A stretch of DNA of 64,000 nucleotides from contig WQZB01000013.1 in the NCBI GenBank assembly GCA_009780955.1, positions 1 to 64,000 of the forward strand. Reading direction: 5' to 3'. The stretch comes from Polyangiaceae bacterium (GTDB lineage Bacteria; Myxococcota_A; Polyangia; Polyangiales; Polyangiaceae). Position numbers and translations under genes: made by a program. The notes beneath the pieces are model-generated. The model saw nothing but the letters and a program-made list of their open reading frames with translations. It was not told where the DNA came from and made no database searches. Of the stretch, positions 27,849 to 36,540 are shown one piece after another; position 1 is the first letter of the stretch, and the number at the start of each line of letters is the position of its first letter.

Positions 27849-28669
27849 CTCTCAAAGGCGGTTAAACGGCGGACGGCTTCGGCGTGAAGCACTGGATTCG
27901 CAGCGAGCATTCCGTGCCCTTGCGAGACCGCACCGCGATAGTTGAAGGCTTGCCCGAGCGCGTCGGTAAAAATGCCGCTGGCTGCGCGTACAATGGCGTC
28001 GGGTGCACACGTGTCCCAAAGCTTCATGCAACCGCTCGTGGGGTGCGCGAAAATATCGAGCTGTCCGGCGGCAATGCGAACGCCTTTGACGCCAGCGCTG
28101 CCAACAGCAACGAGCTCTTTCACGGCAAGTGCTTTGAGCCGCGCGTCAGTGCCCTCGCTCCGATGGTGGCGCGAGACCGCGCAGCGACTGTTCGCGAGTG
28201 TGGCAACGTTGCCAACGCGGACGGGCGAACGCGCGCCTCGTGCATCGATCATGAAAGCGCCAACGCCTTCGGCACCAAGATACGTCTCGCCCAGCGCGGG
28301 GCATAGAATGACGGCTGCTGTCGGGCGGGCGTTCTCTGCGAAGCCAATCATGATCGCGAACTCGCCGTTGCGATCGATGAACTCGCGCGTACCATCGATG
28401 GGGTCGACGAAGAGCGCGGCCCGTTCCTTTTCGAAATTCGCGTACGCGCTTGCATGGCTTTCTTCGGCAACAATGGGCACGCTGGGAAAATCGCGGCCCA
28501 GGTGCTCGAGCAAAAGGGCGTTGGCTTCTTTGTCGGCACGGGTAACCGGATCGTTCGGCCCTTTGAGTTCGGTCCCGAAGTCGCCTTCGCCGTAGATGCG
28601 CATCACGACCTTCTCAGCCTCGCGGGCCGCGGAATGAAGCTTGTAAAGTACACTTTGGTTGTCGGTCAT
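27845..28669 (-). CDS. cysQ: 3'(2'),5'-bisphosphate nucleotidase, CysQ-like
   Basis: This 274-residue member of the inositol monophosphatase superfamily has the metal-binding motifs VAEESHA and LFVDPIDGTREFIDRNGEFA, and a C-terminal LWDTCAPDAIVRAASG. The DPIDGTREF form and length favour CysQ, which removes the 3' phosphate from PAP formed during sulfate assimilation, over true inositol monophosphatase. Its ATG overlaps the stop of the upstream aldo/keto reductase by 4 bp. No sulfate-assimilation genes are near, so the exact substrate is inferred. Confidence 0.8.
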   Translation of the reverse strand: MTDNQSVLYKLHSAAREAEKVVMRIYGEGDFGTELKGPNDPVTRADKEANALLLEHLGRDFPSVPIVAEESHASAYANFEKERAALFVDPIDGTREFIDRNGEFAIMIGFAENARPTAAVILCPALGETYLGAEGVGAFMIDARGARSPVRVGNVATLANSRCAVSRHHRSEGTDARLKALAVKELVAVGSAGVKGVRIAAGQLDIFAHPTSGCMKLWDTCAPDAIVRAASGIFTDALGQAFNYRGAVSQGHGMLAANPVLHAEAVRRLTAFER

Positions 28670-29619
28670 GATGCGATTCCTACCGTGTCGAGGGCGCGCG
28701 GCAGCGCACGCAAATCATCGTCTGAAAGGTAGCGCGGGCCGCTGCCCGTTTCGCGCACGAGCTGTTCGAGTTGAACAACCCTTCGCGATCCGAGAACTGC
28801 GCTCGACACGAGATGGTTTGCGAGCACGAAACGCACCGCGGCGCCGCGCATGGTGTGGACGTTGCCATGGACGAGATAACGGATGGCATCGAGCTGCGCG
28901 ATGCGGTGCTCGAGCTCCAATTTTGTCCATCGGTCTGCGCGGTGATCGCCCTCGGGGAATTCGTGGTCTTTGCTCCACGCGCCGGCAAGCATGCCGTAAG
29001 CGAGCACCGAGCGCGCAAGTACACCACAACCGGCAACCATGATGTCGCCCGACAAGCGGTGCATGTCGATCGGGTGCAGAAGGTTGTAAGCGAGCTCGAT
29101 GACTTCAGCGCCTTGGTCGATGGCAGCGCGTGCAACGTCTTCGTCACCCGCGCAGACGCCCCAGTGTGCAATCGTGCCGGCCTTCTTGAGGTCCTCCATC
29201 GCCCGAACGGCGTCGCCGATGGCGATCGTGTTCGGCGTTGGATGATGCAAAAGATAAACTGGGATTGTGGCTATGCCGAGGCGCTTGCACGACCGCTCTG
29301 CTGCGGCCACGAGGTAGTCGCGGGTGAAGTTTTTGCGCGCCGGATCGGTTGTACGATCAACGCCGCCTTTGGTGATCACCACGAGGTCGGGGTGATTGGC
29401 AAAAAGCTTTCCGATGAGCTGCTCCATCCGGCCGCCGCCATAGGCATCCGCGGTGTCGATTAGGTTGAAACCCATGTCGATCGCTCGGCGCAAAGTTCGC
29501 TCGCAATCGGCCTGTTCGACTTTTCCATAGCCGTCGCCTGCGAGCCCCCAGGTGCCAAGGGAAAGCTCGGAAACGAGCAGGCCCGTTTTGCCGAGAGGAC
29601 GCATTCTCAAAGCGGCCAT
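28666..29619 (-). CDS. Aldo/keto reductase
   Basis: The 317-residue NAD(P)H-dependent oxidoreductase has a TIM-barrel fold. Motifs are LGKTGLLVSELSLGTWG, FNLIDTADAYGGGRMEQLIG (catalytic Asp and Tyr), LVVITKGGV (Lys) and VYLLHHPTPNTI (His). The C-terminal part holds the NADP-binding VLGSRRVVQLEQ. The substrate is not predictable. It overlaps cysQ by 4 bp. The start at 29619 is followed by RMRPLGKTG, which is the normal N-terminus. Confidence 0.9.
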   Translation of the reverse strand: MAALRMRPLGKTGLLVSELSLGTWGLAGDGYGKVEQADCERTLRRAIDMGFNLIDTADAYGGGRMEQLIGKLFANHPDLVVITKGGVDRTTDPARKNFTRDYLVAAAERSCKRLGIATIPVYLLHHPTPNTIAIGDAVRAMEDLKKAGTIAHWGVCAGDEDVARAAIDQGAEVIELAYNLLHPIDMHRLSGDIMVAGCGVLARSVLAYGMLAGAWSKDHEFPEGDHRADRWTKLELEHRIAQLDAIRYLVHGNVHTMRGAAVRFVLANHLVSSAVLGSRRVVQLEQLVRETGSGPRYLSDDDLRALPRALDTVGIAS

Positions 29620-29664
29620 GTCTTACCATGCCATGCCACCTTGCAGATCGCGTTTGCCCGTGGC

Positions 29665-31728
29665 TCACAACGCGTCGGAAAACCACCAATGAAACGAGGT
29701 AAATGTGGTCCCGAGTGCGGTCACCTCAACGCTCATCGTGCCGCTAACGAGGCTCGCGGGAACATCCAAGACAATCTCGTGCCAACCATCTGGATCGAGC
29801 GCGGCGCGCCCGATTGCATGGCCATCAATCGCCACGTGCAGTGCGCCGAACTCTCGGGCCTCGACGCGAGCGATGACGCGGAGAGGTTTCCCGGCGCGGG
29901 CACGGGAAGGTGGCACATGCGCATCGAAGCGCTCGCGCGTGCGGTTCGTGCGCCCGCCATCGACAACGATGTTGCCGTTCGGCGCTTGGCCTTCGAAGGC
30001 AACTTGCTCACCGTTGCGAGCGCCGCCAAGCTCGTAGCGATGCTCGTCTTCGCTCTCGAGATCGGCCACATCGATCGTGTCGTGAATCGTGCCTACTTGT
30101 GTCCACGGCGTTTCGCCCGAGCCAAGGGAATCGTAGCGCGCTTGGTAGATGCCCATGACTTGACCGCCGAGAATCGTTGCATTGGTCACGATCGCCTCGT
30201 GCAGCAGAGGCCCAAGAACCGGATCGCACCCCATCCAATCAGGATACACAGCAAAGTATGTTGGCAATGACGCTGGAGCACGCGCGTGCATTCGCTCGTA
30301 GTGTTCGAGACGCGAGCCGGGGCCTGCAACCCAGTAGCGACCTTCTGTCGGCGTCGTGAGGCCGACGATGTCGAACGTTGGGCGATCGCCGAAGTAGGCG
30401 ATCGCACCAGCGTCGTTGAGCCCCACCAGGGCGCTATCGGGCAAGGCCCTCTCGATCCATCGGCCAAGGGCAACTTGCTGGCGATCAATGCCACTTGCCG
30501 ATTGCGCAACGTCCGCGATGACCCCGTCGAGTCGCGCGGCAAGCAAACCTGCGAATGCACCTGCCACGAGCGCGGTCACGGCCGGCTCGCTCTTTGGCTC
30601 GACGCGTGACGCAAGGGTCCCTAAAACACGGGCAAAGCACGCAAGGCCAACGAACCATCCCGTGGCGAACGGCCAAAGGTAACGCAGGCGATTCCATAGG
30701 AATGTTACATACATGCATGGTGCAAAGATGGTCAGCCCGAGGACAATCACGGCCGCGGCGCGGAAGATTCTCCCGCTCGCGCGACCGCGCCACGCAATCG
30801 CGACGAGACCCGCGCACGCAATCACCGCGCCGCCCTTTGGAAGGAACTCGGCGGCCCAGATTTCACCGTTCAAGATGACGCTGACAACGTCGCGGGCGTT
30901 GGCAAGCACGGCGCGTGCGAGCACGAAGCCTTGCAGCGGGTAGTATGGATTTCCCGGCAGCAGCTTGACTTGCATGGTGCTCGACGTTGCCTGGCCGGTG
31001 AGCGCAAGAAGAAAAAGGTTTGGCCCGATCGCGGCAAGAAGGAAAACGAGTGCTTTGGCGCGCGAGGCCCAATGCTGTTTGCGCGGAAAGAGAAAGACAG
31101 CGAAGCCAACCACGAGCGATGTCAGTGCGCCCTCGGGCCGCAAAAAGGGAGCCGCGACGGAGAGAACAACGAGCCAAACGAACCGCCGCAACGTGCGCGA
31201 TTGGGCGGAGGCTTCCGTCCACTCCGACGCGCATCGCGACGCGTACGCAATGAGCCAGGCAAAGGGCACCACCTCCATGCCGCTCGCCGCGCACCAGGCA
31301 AAGCCACCAAAGCCGAGCGTCATTGCACCTGCGCCGAGACCTGCGGCGCGCCCCGCAAGTGGCAGTGTCAGCGCATAGGCCTCGTAGGCAAGAGCCGCGA
31401 GCGCGGCGAACGACAACGCCCACGCAGCCCACATGAGTTGCTCGCCGTGCAGGCCGAACGCGTAAGGCACGGCAAGAAGTGCGGGCCAGAGAAAACTCGT
31501 CGAGCCCGTCGAGATCGGATCTTCTGGGTGATAGCGAAAGGGGTGCCCCTCGGCGATGGCCCGCGCATACTGGAAATGAATGTATGTATCATCGAGAGGA
31601 GCGCCCGGGTGACCAAGCTTCGTGAGCACAGCGAAGATGGTTGCGCGCGCCAACCACAAAGTCAGAGCAGCGAGCAGCAAGAAAGGCATCGTTGTGCGCA
31701 CACGCTTGCCCAAGCTGCCGAAATTCAC
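29665..31728 (-). CDS. GT-C-fold integral membrane glycosyltransferase-like protein
   Basis: The protein has about 687 residues from the GTG at 31728 (a longer frame to 31860 runs into the trmB region and has no membrane features). It has many hydrophobic segments, starting MPFLLLAALTLWLARATIFA. The first loop carries GAPLDDTYIHFQYARAIAEG, with the paired acidic residues expected in the catalytic site of GT-C enzymes using lipid-linked sugars. The C-terminal 200 residues are soluble, with LPTYFAVYPDW and a terminal beta-sandwich (LHVAIDGHAIGRAALDPDGW). The acceptor is unknown. It is divergent from trmB. Confidence 0.65.
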   Translation of the reverse strand: MNFGSLGKRVRTTMPFLLLAALTLWLARATIFAVLTKLGHPGAPLDDTYIHFQYARAIAEGHPFRYHPEDPISTGSTSFLWPALLAVPYAFGLHGEQLMWAAWALSFAALAALAYEAYALTLPLAGRAAGLGAGAMTLGFGGFAWCAASGMEVVPFAWLIAYASRCASEWTEASAQSRTLRRFVWLVVLSVAAPFLRPEGALTSLVVGFAVFLFPRKQHWASRAKALVFLLAAIGPNLFLLALTGQATSSTMQVKLLPGNPYYPLQGFVLARAVLANARDVVSVILNGEIWAAEFLPKGGAVIACAGLVAIAWRGRASGRIFRAAAVIVLGLTIFAPCMYVTFLWNRLRYLWPFATGWFVGLACFARVLGTLASRVEPKSEPAVTALVAGAFAGLLAARLDGVIADVAQSASGIDRQQVALGRWIERALPDSALVGLNDAGAIAYFGDRPTFDIVGLTTPTEGRYWVAGPGSRLEHYERMHARAPASLPTYFAVYPDWMGCDPVLGPLLHEAIVTNATILGGQVMGIYQARYDSLGSGETPWTQVGTIHDTIDVADLESEDEHRYELGGARNGEQVAFEGQAPNGNIVVDGGRTNRTRERFDAHVPPSRARAGKPLRVIARVEAREFGALHVAIDGHAIGRAALDPDGWHEIVLDVPASLVSGTMSVEVTALGTTFTSFHWWFSDAL

Positions 31729-31763
31729 GCGCCGGCACCGTAACAGACCTTGACCGCTTCTGC

Positions 31764-32444
31764 GTGCACGTCTATCGGGGCCGTTTCGTGTCCGTTCGCT
31801 CCGTTCGTTCCGATCCATACGAAAACGCGCCACGTCTTCCGCCCGCGGAAACGGCTGCACGCGTCGAGCTCGCGTCCGTTGTCCGCGGCGCGTGGTTCGA
31901 GATTGAAATCGGCCCTGGCCCCAAAGCCGGGTTTCTTATCGAGCGCGCCATGGCCGTGCCGCAAGCCGCGCTGCTTGGCCTTGAAATCCGGAAAAAATGG
32001 GCGACCGCTGGCGATGAGCACCTTGCGAAGGCTGGGCATGCCGCCCGGGCGCGTGTGCTTTGTGAGGACGCGCGCCTCGCACTTGGGCGCCTTGGTCCCG
32101 ATCACTGCGTGCGTCGCGCCTTTGTACTCTTTCCCGATCCGTGGTGGAAAAAGAGGCACCACAAGCGTCTTCTTATGGGCGAAGTTTTTTTGAACGAAAT
32201 GGCACGCCTGCTCGAACCTGGGGGAGAGCTTTTCGTGCAAACCGATGTCGACGAGCGTAGAGCGCAATACGAGCACCTTGTCTTGGCGCACGGTGCATTC
32301 GAGCCCGCAGGCGATCAGCCTTGCTCGCCCGTGCTGCTCGACAATCCGTACCACGCCCGAAGCCCGCGCGAACATCGCGCGATCGCCGACGGCCTTCCGG
32401 TTTATCGCCTGCGCTTCCGCCGCCTCAACCTCCCGCCAACCTGA
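31764..32444 (+). CDS. trmB: tRNA (guanine-N7)-methyltransferase
   Basis: This SAM-dependent enzyme makes m7G46 in the tRNA variable loop. Rossmann and family motifs are EIGPGPKAGFLIERAMAVP, ALLGLEIRKKW, RRAFVLFPDPWWKKRHHKRL (the catalytic PDPWxKxRHxKRR-type segment) and GGELFVQTDVDER. The start is uncertain: GTG at 31764 or 31788 gives a normal size of 220-227 residues, and an ATG at 31641 would overlap the divergent membrane gene. It converges on the HicB-like gene 3 bp after the stop. Confidence 0.88.
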   Translation: MHVYRGRFVSVRSVRSDPYENAPRLPPAETAARVELASVVRGAWFEIEIGPGPKAGFLIERAMAVPQAALLGLEIRKKWATAGDEHLAKAGHAARARVLCEDARLALGRLGPDHCVRRAFVLFPDPWWKKRHHKRLLMGEVFLNEMARLLEPGGELFVQTDVDERRAQYEHLVLAHGAFEPAGDQPCSPVLLDNPYHARSPREHRAIADGLPVYRLRFRRLNLPPT

Positions 32445-32447
32445 AAG

Positions 32448-32651
32448 TTAGGCTGGAACAAGTTCGATGGGCTCCTGATTCACTTCAGGCGGAGGCGCGA
32501 CAGCGTCAGGGCGGAAAAGTCGCTCAACCAATGCTTCGCGCAGCGATGCAATGGCTTCGCCGCGCGTCATGCCCTCACCCATGGCATTGGTCTCCTGACA
32601 CTCGGCAGTCCAGTAGCCCGCCCCTTCAACGAGCAGGTAGGTGAACCTCAT
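32448..32651 (-). CDS. HicB-like small protein without a HicA partner
   Basis: The 67-residue protein begins MRFTYLLVEGAGYWTAECQE, the partial RNase-H-like HicB strand pattern, followed by MTRGEAIASLREALVERLF, the family helix. HicB proteins usually neutralise the mRNA-cleaving toxin HicA, encoded next door. No HicA-like gene (about 60 residues, with GS/DH motif) is visible here. It has a good ribosome site (AAGGAG) 8 bp upstream of the ATG. It may be a solitary regulator or decayed antitoxin. Confidence 0.6.
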   Translation of the reverse strand: MRFTYLLVEGAGYWTAECQETNAMGEGMTRGEAIASLREALVERLFRPDAVAPPPEVNQEPIELVPA

Positions 32652-32663
32652 GGTGCTCGCTCC

Positions 32664-32843
32664 TTATGTCTTATGCCCTTCACTTATGGGCTGCTTCGGA
32701 TCCGTACCCTCTTGGATTGAGCGCGCCGGAGGTGGAGCGGCGCGATGAATTGGATGAGACTTTGGATCGGGATTGACGCGCGGGCGCGGATGTGGGTGCT
32801 GCTGCTGGTATTGCGACGGCGGTTGCGACGGGCCCGAGATCAT
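32664..32843 (-). CDS. Possible small proline/histidine-rich protein
   Basis: The frame reads MISGPSQPPSQYQQQHPHPR, is rich in Pro, Gln and His, and ends PISEGHKT 12 bp before the HicB-like ATG, so the HicB ribosome site lies directly after its stop. No domain is recognised. Low complexity makes it hard to separate from chance; the spacing is the main reason to list it. Confidence 0.3.
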   Translation of the reverse strand: MISGPSQPPSQYQQQHPHPRPRVNPDPKSHPIHRAAPPPARSIQEGTDPKQPISEGHKT

Positions 32844-32933
32844 GGTTGATGTCGCTTGCACGACCAATGCCTGACAACCTAACAATTGAGGCCCCGATAA
32901 CGAGGCTAAGTCTCATGGATTGAAAGGCGAAGA

Positions 32934-33485
32934 ATGCGTCTTAGCGCGGTGCTCACGAAAGACGATCTGCTTGGGGCGATCGAACAAATCACGCCACTCG
33001 ACGTCGAAATTAGCCGCCGCCCAAAGCGCGTGATCTCGCTTGGTCGTCCTAATCGCGCCGAGCTTGTTGCAGGCGCTGGGCTTCGCGCTTGCGGCTTTGC
33101 ACATTTGCGTTGGGAAGTGGCCGGGCTCACCATTCCCGTCACAGTGCGATCATGGCAGATCCTGCTTGTACCCGCGGTGGCCATGAAAGACGGAGCCCAG
33201 GTGCTCGCATTCGATCCGATCCTCGAGGCCCTCGACTTCAAGCACGTTCCTGGTTTTCTCGACGAACGCATCGTCGAAACGGTGAACGAGATGCTTTCTG
33301 CCCAGAAAAGCAAGCTCGTGTGGAATTTCACCAAAACGCTCTCGCTTCACCGACCCTTGCCCGACAAGCTCACGCCGCACCGGAGGTTCGATCTGTTACC
33401 CGTGGATGGTGAGGTAACGGTTACGGCAAATGAGTTGTGGTTCACCCTCCATTTCAACGCGCACATTGGACCTCTTTCGATTTGA
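32934..33485 (+). CDS. Hypothetical protein of 183 residues
   Basis: The frame has consistent codon use and an ATG at 32934. The protein has alternating hydrophobic strands such as LTIPVTVRSWQILLVPAVAM and ends VTVTANELWFTLHFNAHIGP followed by LSI. There is no signal peptide or cysteine-rich motif, and I do not recognise the family. The last codons and the TGA stop are formed by a family B repeat end (ctttcgatttgacgcgag), so the native C-terminus may have been replaced. Confidence 0.6.
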   Translation: MRLSAVLTKDDLLGAIEQITPLDVEISRRPKRVISLGRPNRAELVAGAGLRACGFAHLRWEVAGLTIPVTVRSWQILLVPAVAMKDGAQVLAFDPILEALDFKHVPGFLDERIVETVNEMLSAQKSKLVWNFTKTLSLHRPLPDKLTPHRRFDLLPVDGEVTVTANELWFTLHFNAHIGPLSI

Positions 33486-33493
33486 CGCGAGGG
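33475..33493. repeat. Solo end of family B repeat supplying a stop codon
   Basis: ctctttcgatttgacgcgag matches the right-hand end of B1 with one change, and its internal TGA ends the preceding gene (LSI-stop). Confidence 0.65.
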
Positions 33494-33500
33494 TATCACT

Positions 33501-34262
33501 CTAATTTCTGCGCAAAGCGGTACGTACTGCTGCCTTCGCAAAATAGGGCACATCGCGCATGATGTAGCGCGGGAACAGGCGCCGCGGCTGCTGCGCGAAG
33601 CGGTATGCCCACTCGAGCCCGACCTTCTGCATCCACACCGGCGCGCGCTTGAGCAAACCGGCTGCCATTTCGAACGATCCGCCAACACCGATTGCAACGG
33701 GCACGCCGAGCTTTTCGCGGTTCTCTGCGATCCACTTTTCTTGCTTTGGCGCGCCAAAAGCGACGAGAAGAACATCAGGATTTGCCTTTTTCACTTCTTC
33801 GCGAATGCGATTTTGCTCGGCCTCGGTACCGAACGAGGCGAACGGCGGGCAATACGTTCCGACGACACGAGCGCCGGAGTAGCGCTTCTCGATCACGGCC
33901 TTTGCCATCTCCGCCGCGCCTTCGACACCTCCAAGAAAGAAAAGCGTAATGCCATGTTCGGCCGACGCTTGCCCAAGGGTCCAAAACAGATCGCTGCCCG
34001 CAATGCGCTCTTTGAGCGGATGGCCGCCAAGGCGTGAAAGCCAGACAACAGGCGCTCCGTCAGCAACAACGAGATCGGCGTCGTTGTACGCCGCAAGGAA
34101 CGCAGGATCGGTCTCCGCTATCGCAAGATGATCGAGGTTACCCGTACAAACGTAACGTGCCTTGTCGCGCATTTTTGCGTAGTTCACGATGCGCGCAGTA
34201 GCTTCCCCCATCGTCATGTCGTCGAACACGAGCCTGCCAATGTTCACTTTCCGCATGCGCAA
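33501..34262 (-). CDS. WecG/TagA/CpsF-family glycosyltransferase
   Basis: This GT26 enzyme of 253 residues adds a sugar to a polyprenyl-linked intermediate in surface polysaccharide synthesis. Characteristic segments are YVCTGNLDHLAIAETDPAFL, VVADGAPVVWLSRLGG, ITLFFLGGVEGAAEMA and LLVAFGAPKQEKWIAENREK. It is peripheral, with no membrane segment. It is divergent from the GT4 gene across 55 bp, which suggests shared control and a common polysaccharide role. Confidence 0.9.
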   Translation of the reverse strand: MRMRKVNIGRLVFDDMTMGEATARIVNYAKMRDKARYVCTGNLDHLAIAETDPAFLAAYNDADLVVADGAPVVWLSRLGGHPLKERIAGSDLFWTLGQASAEHGITLFFLGGVEGAAEMAKAVIEKRYSGARVVGTYCPPFASFGTEAEQNRIREEVKKANPDVLLVAFGAPKQEKWIAENREKLGVPVAIGVGGSFEMAAGLLKRAPVWMQKVGLEWAYRFAQQPRRLFPRYIMRDVPYFAKAAVRTALRRN

Positions 34263-34317
34263 TGGTGGATGTTACACGATTTGATTAAGGGTGGGGTACG
34301 CTAACCTGAAGCGCGTC

Positions 34318-35553
34318 ATGAGAGTGCTCCACCTCACAACAGATTTTCCGTGGCCTGCAACGAGCGGCGGCTCGGTGCGCACAGTTTCGCAGCTCCGAAT
34401 TTTAGCGTCCTTGCCAGAGGTCCAGACGATCACCATGCTCAGCGTCGCCGAAAACCCGGTTGACGCAAGCGCTTGCCGTGCACTTGCCAATGCCATTCCG
34501 AAGCTCTCTGTTGTGCCGCCTGTGTTTCATCCAGTGCACTTGTTCGACTTTGCGCGCTATGTGCCGCGTGTCGTTGCGCTCCGAGCTCTACGCGGCGTGC
34601 CGTACCTCGCGGGCAAGTGGGATTCGCGTGTGTTGCGGCAGACCCTTCGTCGTGAATTGCACGCCGCACCGATAGATGTGGTGTACATCGATCATTTGGG
34701 CATGGCCCGTTACCTTCCAGAAATCAAAGCCGCGCGGCCAAATGCCCACCTTGTGCTCGACCAGCACAACGTCGAAAGTGATTTCTTCAAGCAGTTCGCC
34801 GAAAGGCAAACGGGGCCAAAAAAGCTTATTGCATGGGCCGAGCATCGCGCGAGCGTTCGGTTCGAAAAGCGCGCGCTCCGCGGTGTCAACGCCGTGGTCG
34901 CGATCTCGAAGGAAGATGCCTCCCACTTCACATCGCTTGCGCACGTGCATGCCGAAGTTGTTCCCATGGTACTGCCCTTCGAACGCCGAACGCGTCCCGA
35001 TCCCGGCAAGCCGAATCTCTGTTACGTCGGCAACCTTCGCTGGCGACCCAACGTCGAAGGGCTCGATTGGTTTTGCAAAGAAGTGTGGCCGCTGGTGCGC
35101 GCTCGCACGGGCGCAACATTGCAAATTGCAGGCATTGGGCTCAAGCCCGACGCATCGGGCACGCTCCCGGTGCCCGATGCATGGCGCACCGACGGCGTCG
35201 AAGTACTCGGCTTCGTCGAAGATCTCGAGCCGCTTTACGCTCGCTCCATAGCCATGATCGCGCCCGTCATCGGAGGCTCGGGCGTGCGCGTGAAATTGCT
35301 CGAAGGCTTTCGCGCCGGAATGCCCATCATCACAACGCCCGACGGCGCGTTTGGCCTAACGCTCACCGACGGCCGCGAGGCGCTCATCGCCAAGGAGCCG
35401 CACGCATTTGCTGACCGCATTGAGCGCATCGTCACCGATTGTGCACTCCGCGACCAGATCCGCAACGGCGCCTACAGCTATCTCGACGAACACCATTCGC
35501 TGGCGGTTGCACAAAAGATCATGCGCCGCGTCCTCGGACTGCTTTCGATTTGA
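34318..35553 (+). CDS. Glycosyltransferase family 4 (GT-B) protein
   Basis: The 411-residue GT-B enzyme begins MRVLHLTTDFPWPATSGGSV (ATG 34318; a longer frame starts 34291). It has LVLDQHNVESDF, a segment common in exopolysaccharide GT4 enzymes with Asn-Val-Glu, and a C-terminal donor-binding domain: NLCYVGNLRWRPNVEGLDWF and VIGGSGVRVKLLEGFRAGMP with the GSGxR and E residues of the nucleotide-sugar site. It probably works with the divergent WecG-family gene. The C-terminus LGLLSI-stop is created by the family B element B2. Confidence 0.88.
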   Translation: MRVLHLTTDFPWPATSGGSVRTVSQLRILASLPEVQTITMLSVAENPVDASACRALANAIPKLSVVPPVFHPVHLFDFARYVPRVVALRALRGVPYLAGKWDSRVLRQTLRRELHAAPIDVVYIDHLGMARYLPEIKAARPNAHLVLDQHNVESDFFKQFAERQTGPKKLIAWAEHRASVRFEKRALRGVNAVVAISKEDASHFTSLAHVHAEVVPMVLPFERRTRPDPGKPNLCYVGNLRWRPNVEGLDWFCKEVWPLVRARTGATLQIAGIGLKPDASGTLPVPDAWRTDGVEVLGFVEDLEPLYARSIAMIAPVIGGSGVRVKLLEGFRAGMPIITTPDGAFGLTLTDGREALIAKEPHAFADRIERIVTDCALRDQIRNGAYSYLDEHHSLAVAQKIMRRVLGLLSI

Positions 35554-35707
35554 CGCGATCTCTTCGTTGGCGGCTGCGGTCCGGCCTCTGACGGAGCCGT
35601 GCGACGGCGTGTGCGTGTGCTATACAAGCACACGCACCAAAGCCGAAGCAGGCTGTTCCGGTCCGCTCCTCGCCGCCGCCTCGACCTCGCGTCAACTTGA
35701 AAGCAGT
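35539..35707. mobile_element. Family B repeat element, copy B2 (inverse orientation)
   Basis: The element runs from ctgctttcgatttgacgcga to gcgtcaacttgaaagcag, the reverse of B1. It includes the internal inverted pair around ctatacaag (gtgtgcgtgtg / cacacgcac) and the caacgaagagatcgcg-type subterminal block in inverse. Its left end contains the stop codon of the GT4 gene. Confidence 0.8.
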
Positions 35708-35757
35708 CTTTTTCATTTGCCGCGTCACATGGCCCCACTTTCGCATCACAATGCCGC

Positions 35758-36321
35758 ATGGCCATGACAAAGCTCGCCAACAAGAAGGTTGCGATTGTCG
35801 TAGCCGATGGTTTTGAACAGGTCGAGCTGACCGAACCGAAAAAGGCGCTCGAGGCAGAAGGTGCATTGTGCGACGTTGTGGCGCCGAAGGCAGGCAAGGT
35901 CAAAGGGTGGAACGGCACCGACTGGGGCATGGAGATTACAGTCGACGTGGCTCTAGCCGAGGCCGACGCAAGCGCCTACGACGCGCTCGTGCTTCCCGGT
36001 GGCGTGATGAGCTCGGACACCCTACGCATCTTGCCGGGCGTGAGGAGTTTGGTCCGAAGTTTCTTCGCGGCGGGCAAGCCTGTTGCGTCCAGTTGCCATG
36101 GCCCGTGGACGCTCATCGATGCAGGCGTCATCGAAGGCGTGACCATGACGTCGTGGCCAACGCTCGAACAAGATCTCGTCAATGCAGGCGCCAGGTGGAA
36201 AGACGCGCCGGTGGTGTTCGATCAAGGGCTCGTAACAAGCCGCACACCTGCTGATCTTATCGCCTTCGACGCGAAAATGATCGAGGTGTTCTCAGGGCAA
36301 GCGGGGCAAACGGCGGTCTAG
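35758..36321 (+). CDS. DJ-1/PfpI-family protein (YhbO/type 1 glutamine amidotransferase-like)
   Basis: The 187-residue cytosolic protein has the PfpI signature: KKVAIVVADGFEQVELTEP with the acid residue, DALVLPGGVMSSD and VASSCHGPWTLIDAGV with the nucleophilic Cys and adjacent His. Members act as stress-response deglycases, chaperones or proteases. ATG 35758 is used, with ATG 35764 an alternative. It stands alone between repeat B2 and the RRM gene leader. Confidence 0.9.
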   Translation: MAMTKLANKKVAIVVADGFEQVELTEPKKALEAEGALCDVVAPKAGKVKGWNGTDWGMEITVDVALAEADASAYDALVLPGGVMSSDTLRILPGVRSLVRSFFAAGKPVASSCHGPWTLIDAGVIEGVTMTSWPTLEQDLVNAGARWKDAPVVFDQGLVTSRTPADLIAFDAKMIEVFSGQAGQTAV

Positions 36322-36354
36322 GCTTGCCGCAAGACGCCCCACTGCTATTCTCAC

Positions 36355-36540
36355 ATGTTACGAACGACGTCACGGGCACGGATCGAGACTCTCTCTTGGG
36401 GATCGGGCACGACTCGCAGACGCACGACGGAAGTGGCAATGGCGCAGTTCCTCCCCCGGCTCCTCCGAACGGCTCCACGCGGGTGGTGGACTGAGTTGAT
36501 TGAGTATCGAGTGGTGCCGTTGGAAAGTGAATCGAGATGA
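36355..36540 (+). promoter_or_regulatory. Leader with short ORF overlapping the RRM gene start
   Basis: The 215-bp gap before the RRM gene contains a 61-codon frame (MLRTTSRARIETLSWGSGTT...) whose TGA overlaps the ATG of the RRM gene (ATGA). This could mean translational coupling or a regulatory leader, as seen for some cold-shock RNA-binding genes. The peptide itself looks random, so chance is not excluded. Confidence 0.25.

Noticed and set aside
29665-31860. Long form of the GT-C protein starting 31860
   Set aside because: The first 44 codons are Arg-rich and lie opposite the start of trmB; GTG 31728 directly precedes the first membrane helix.
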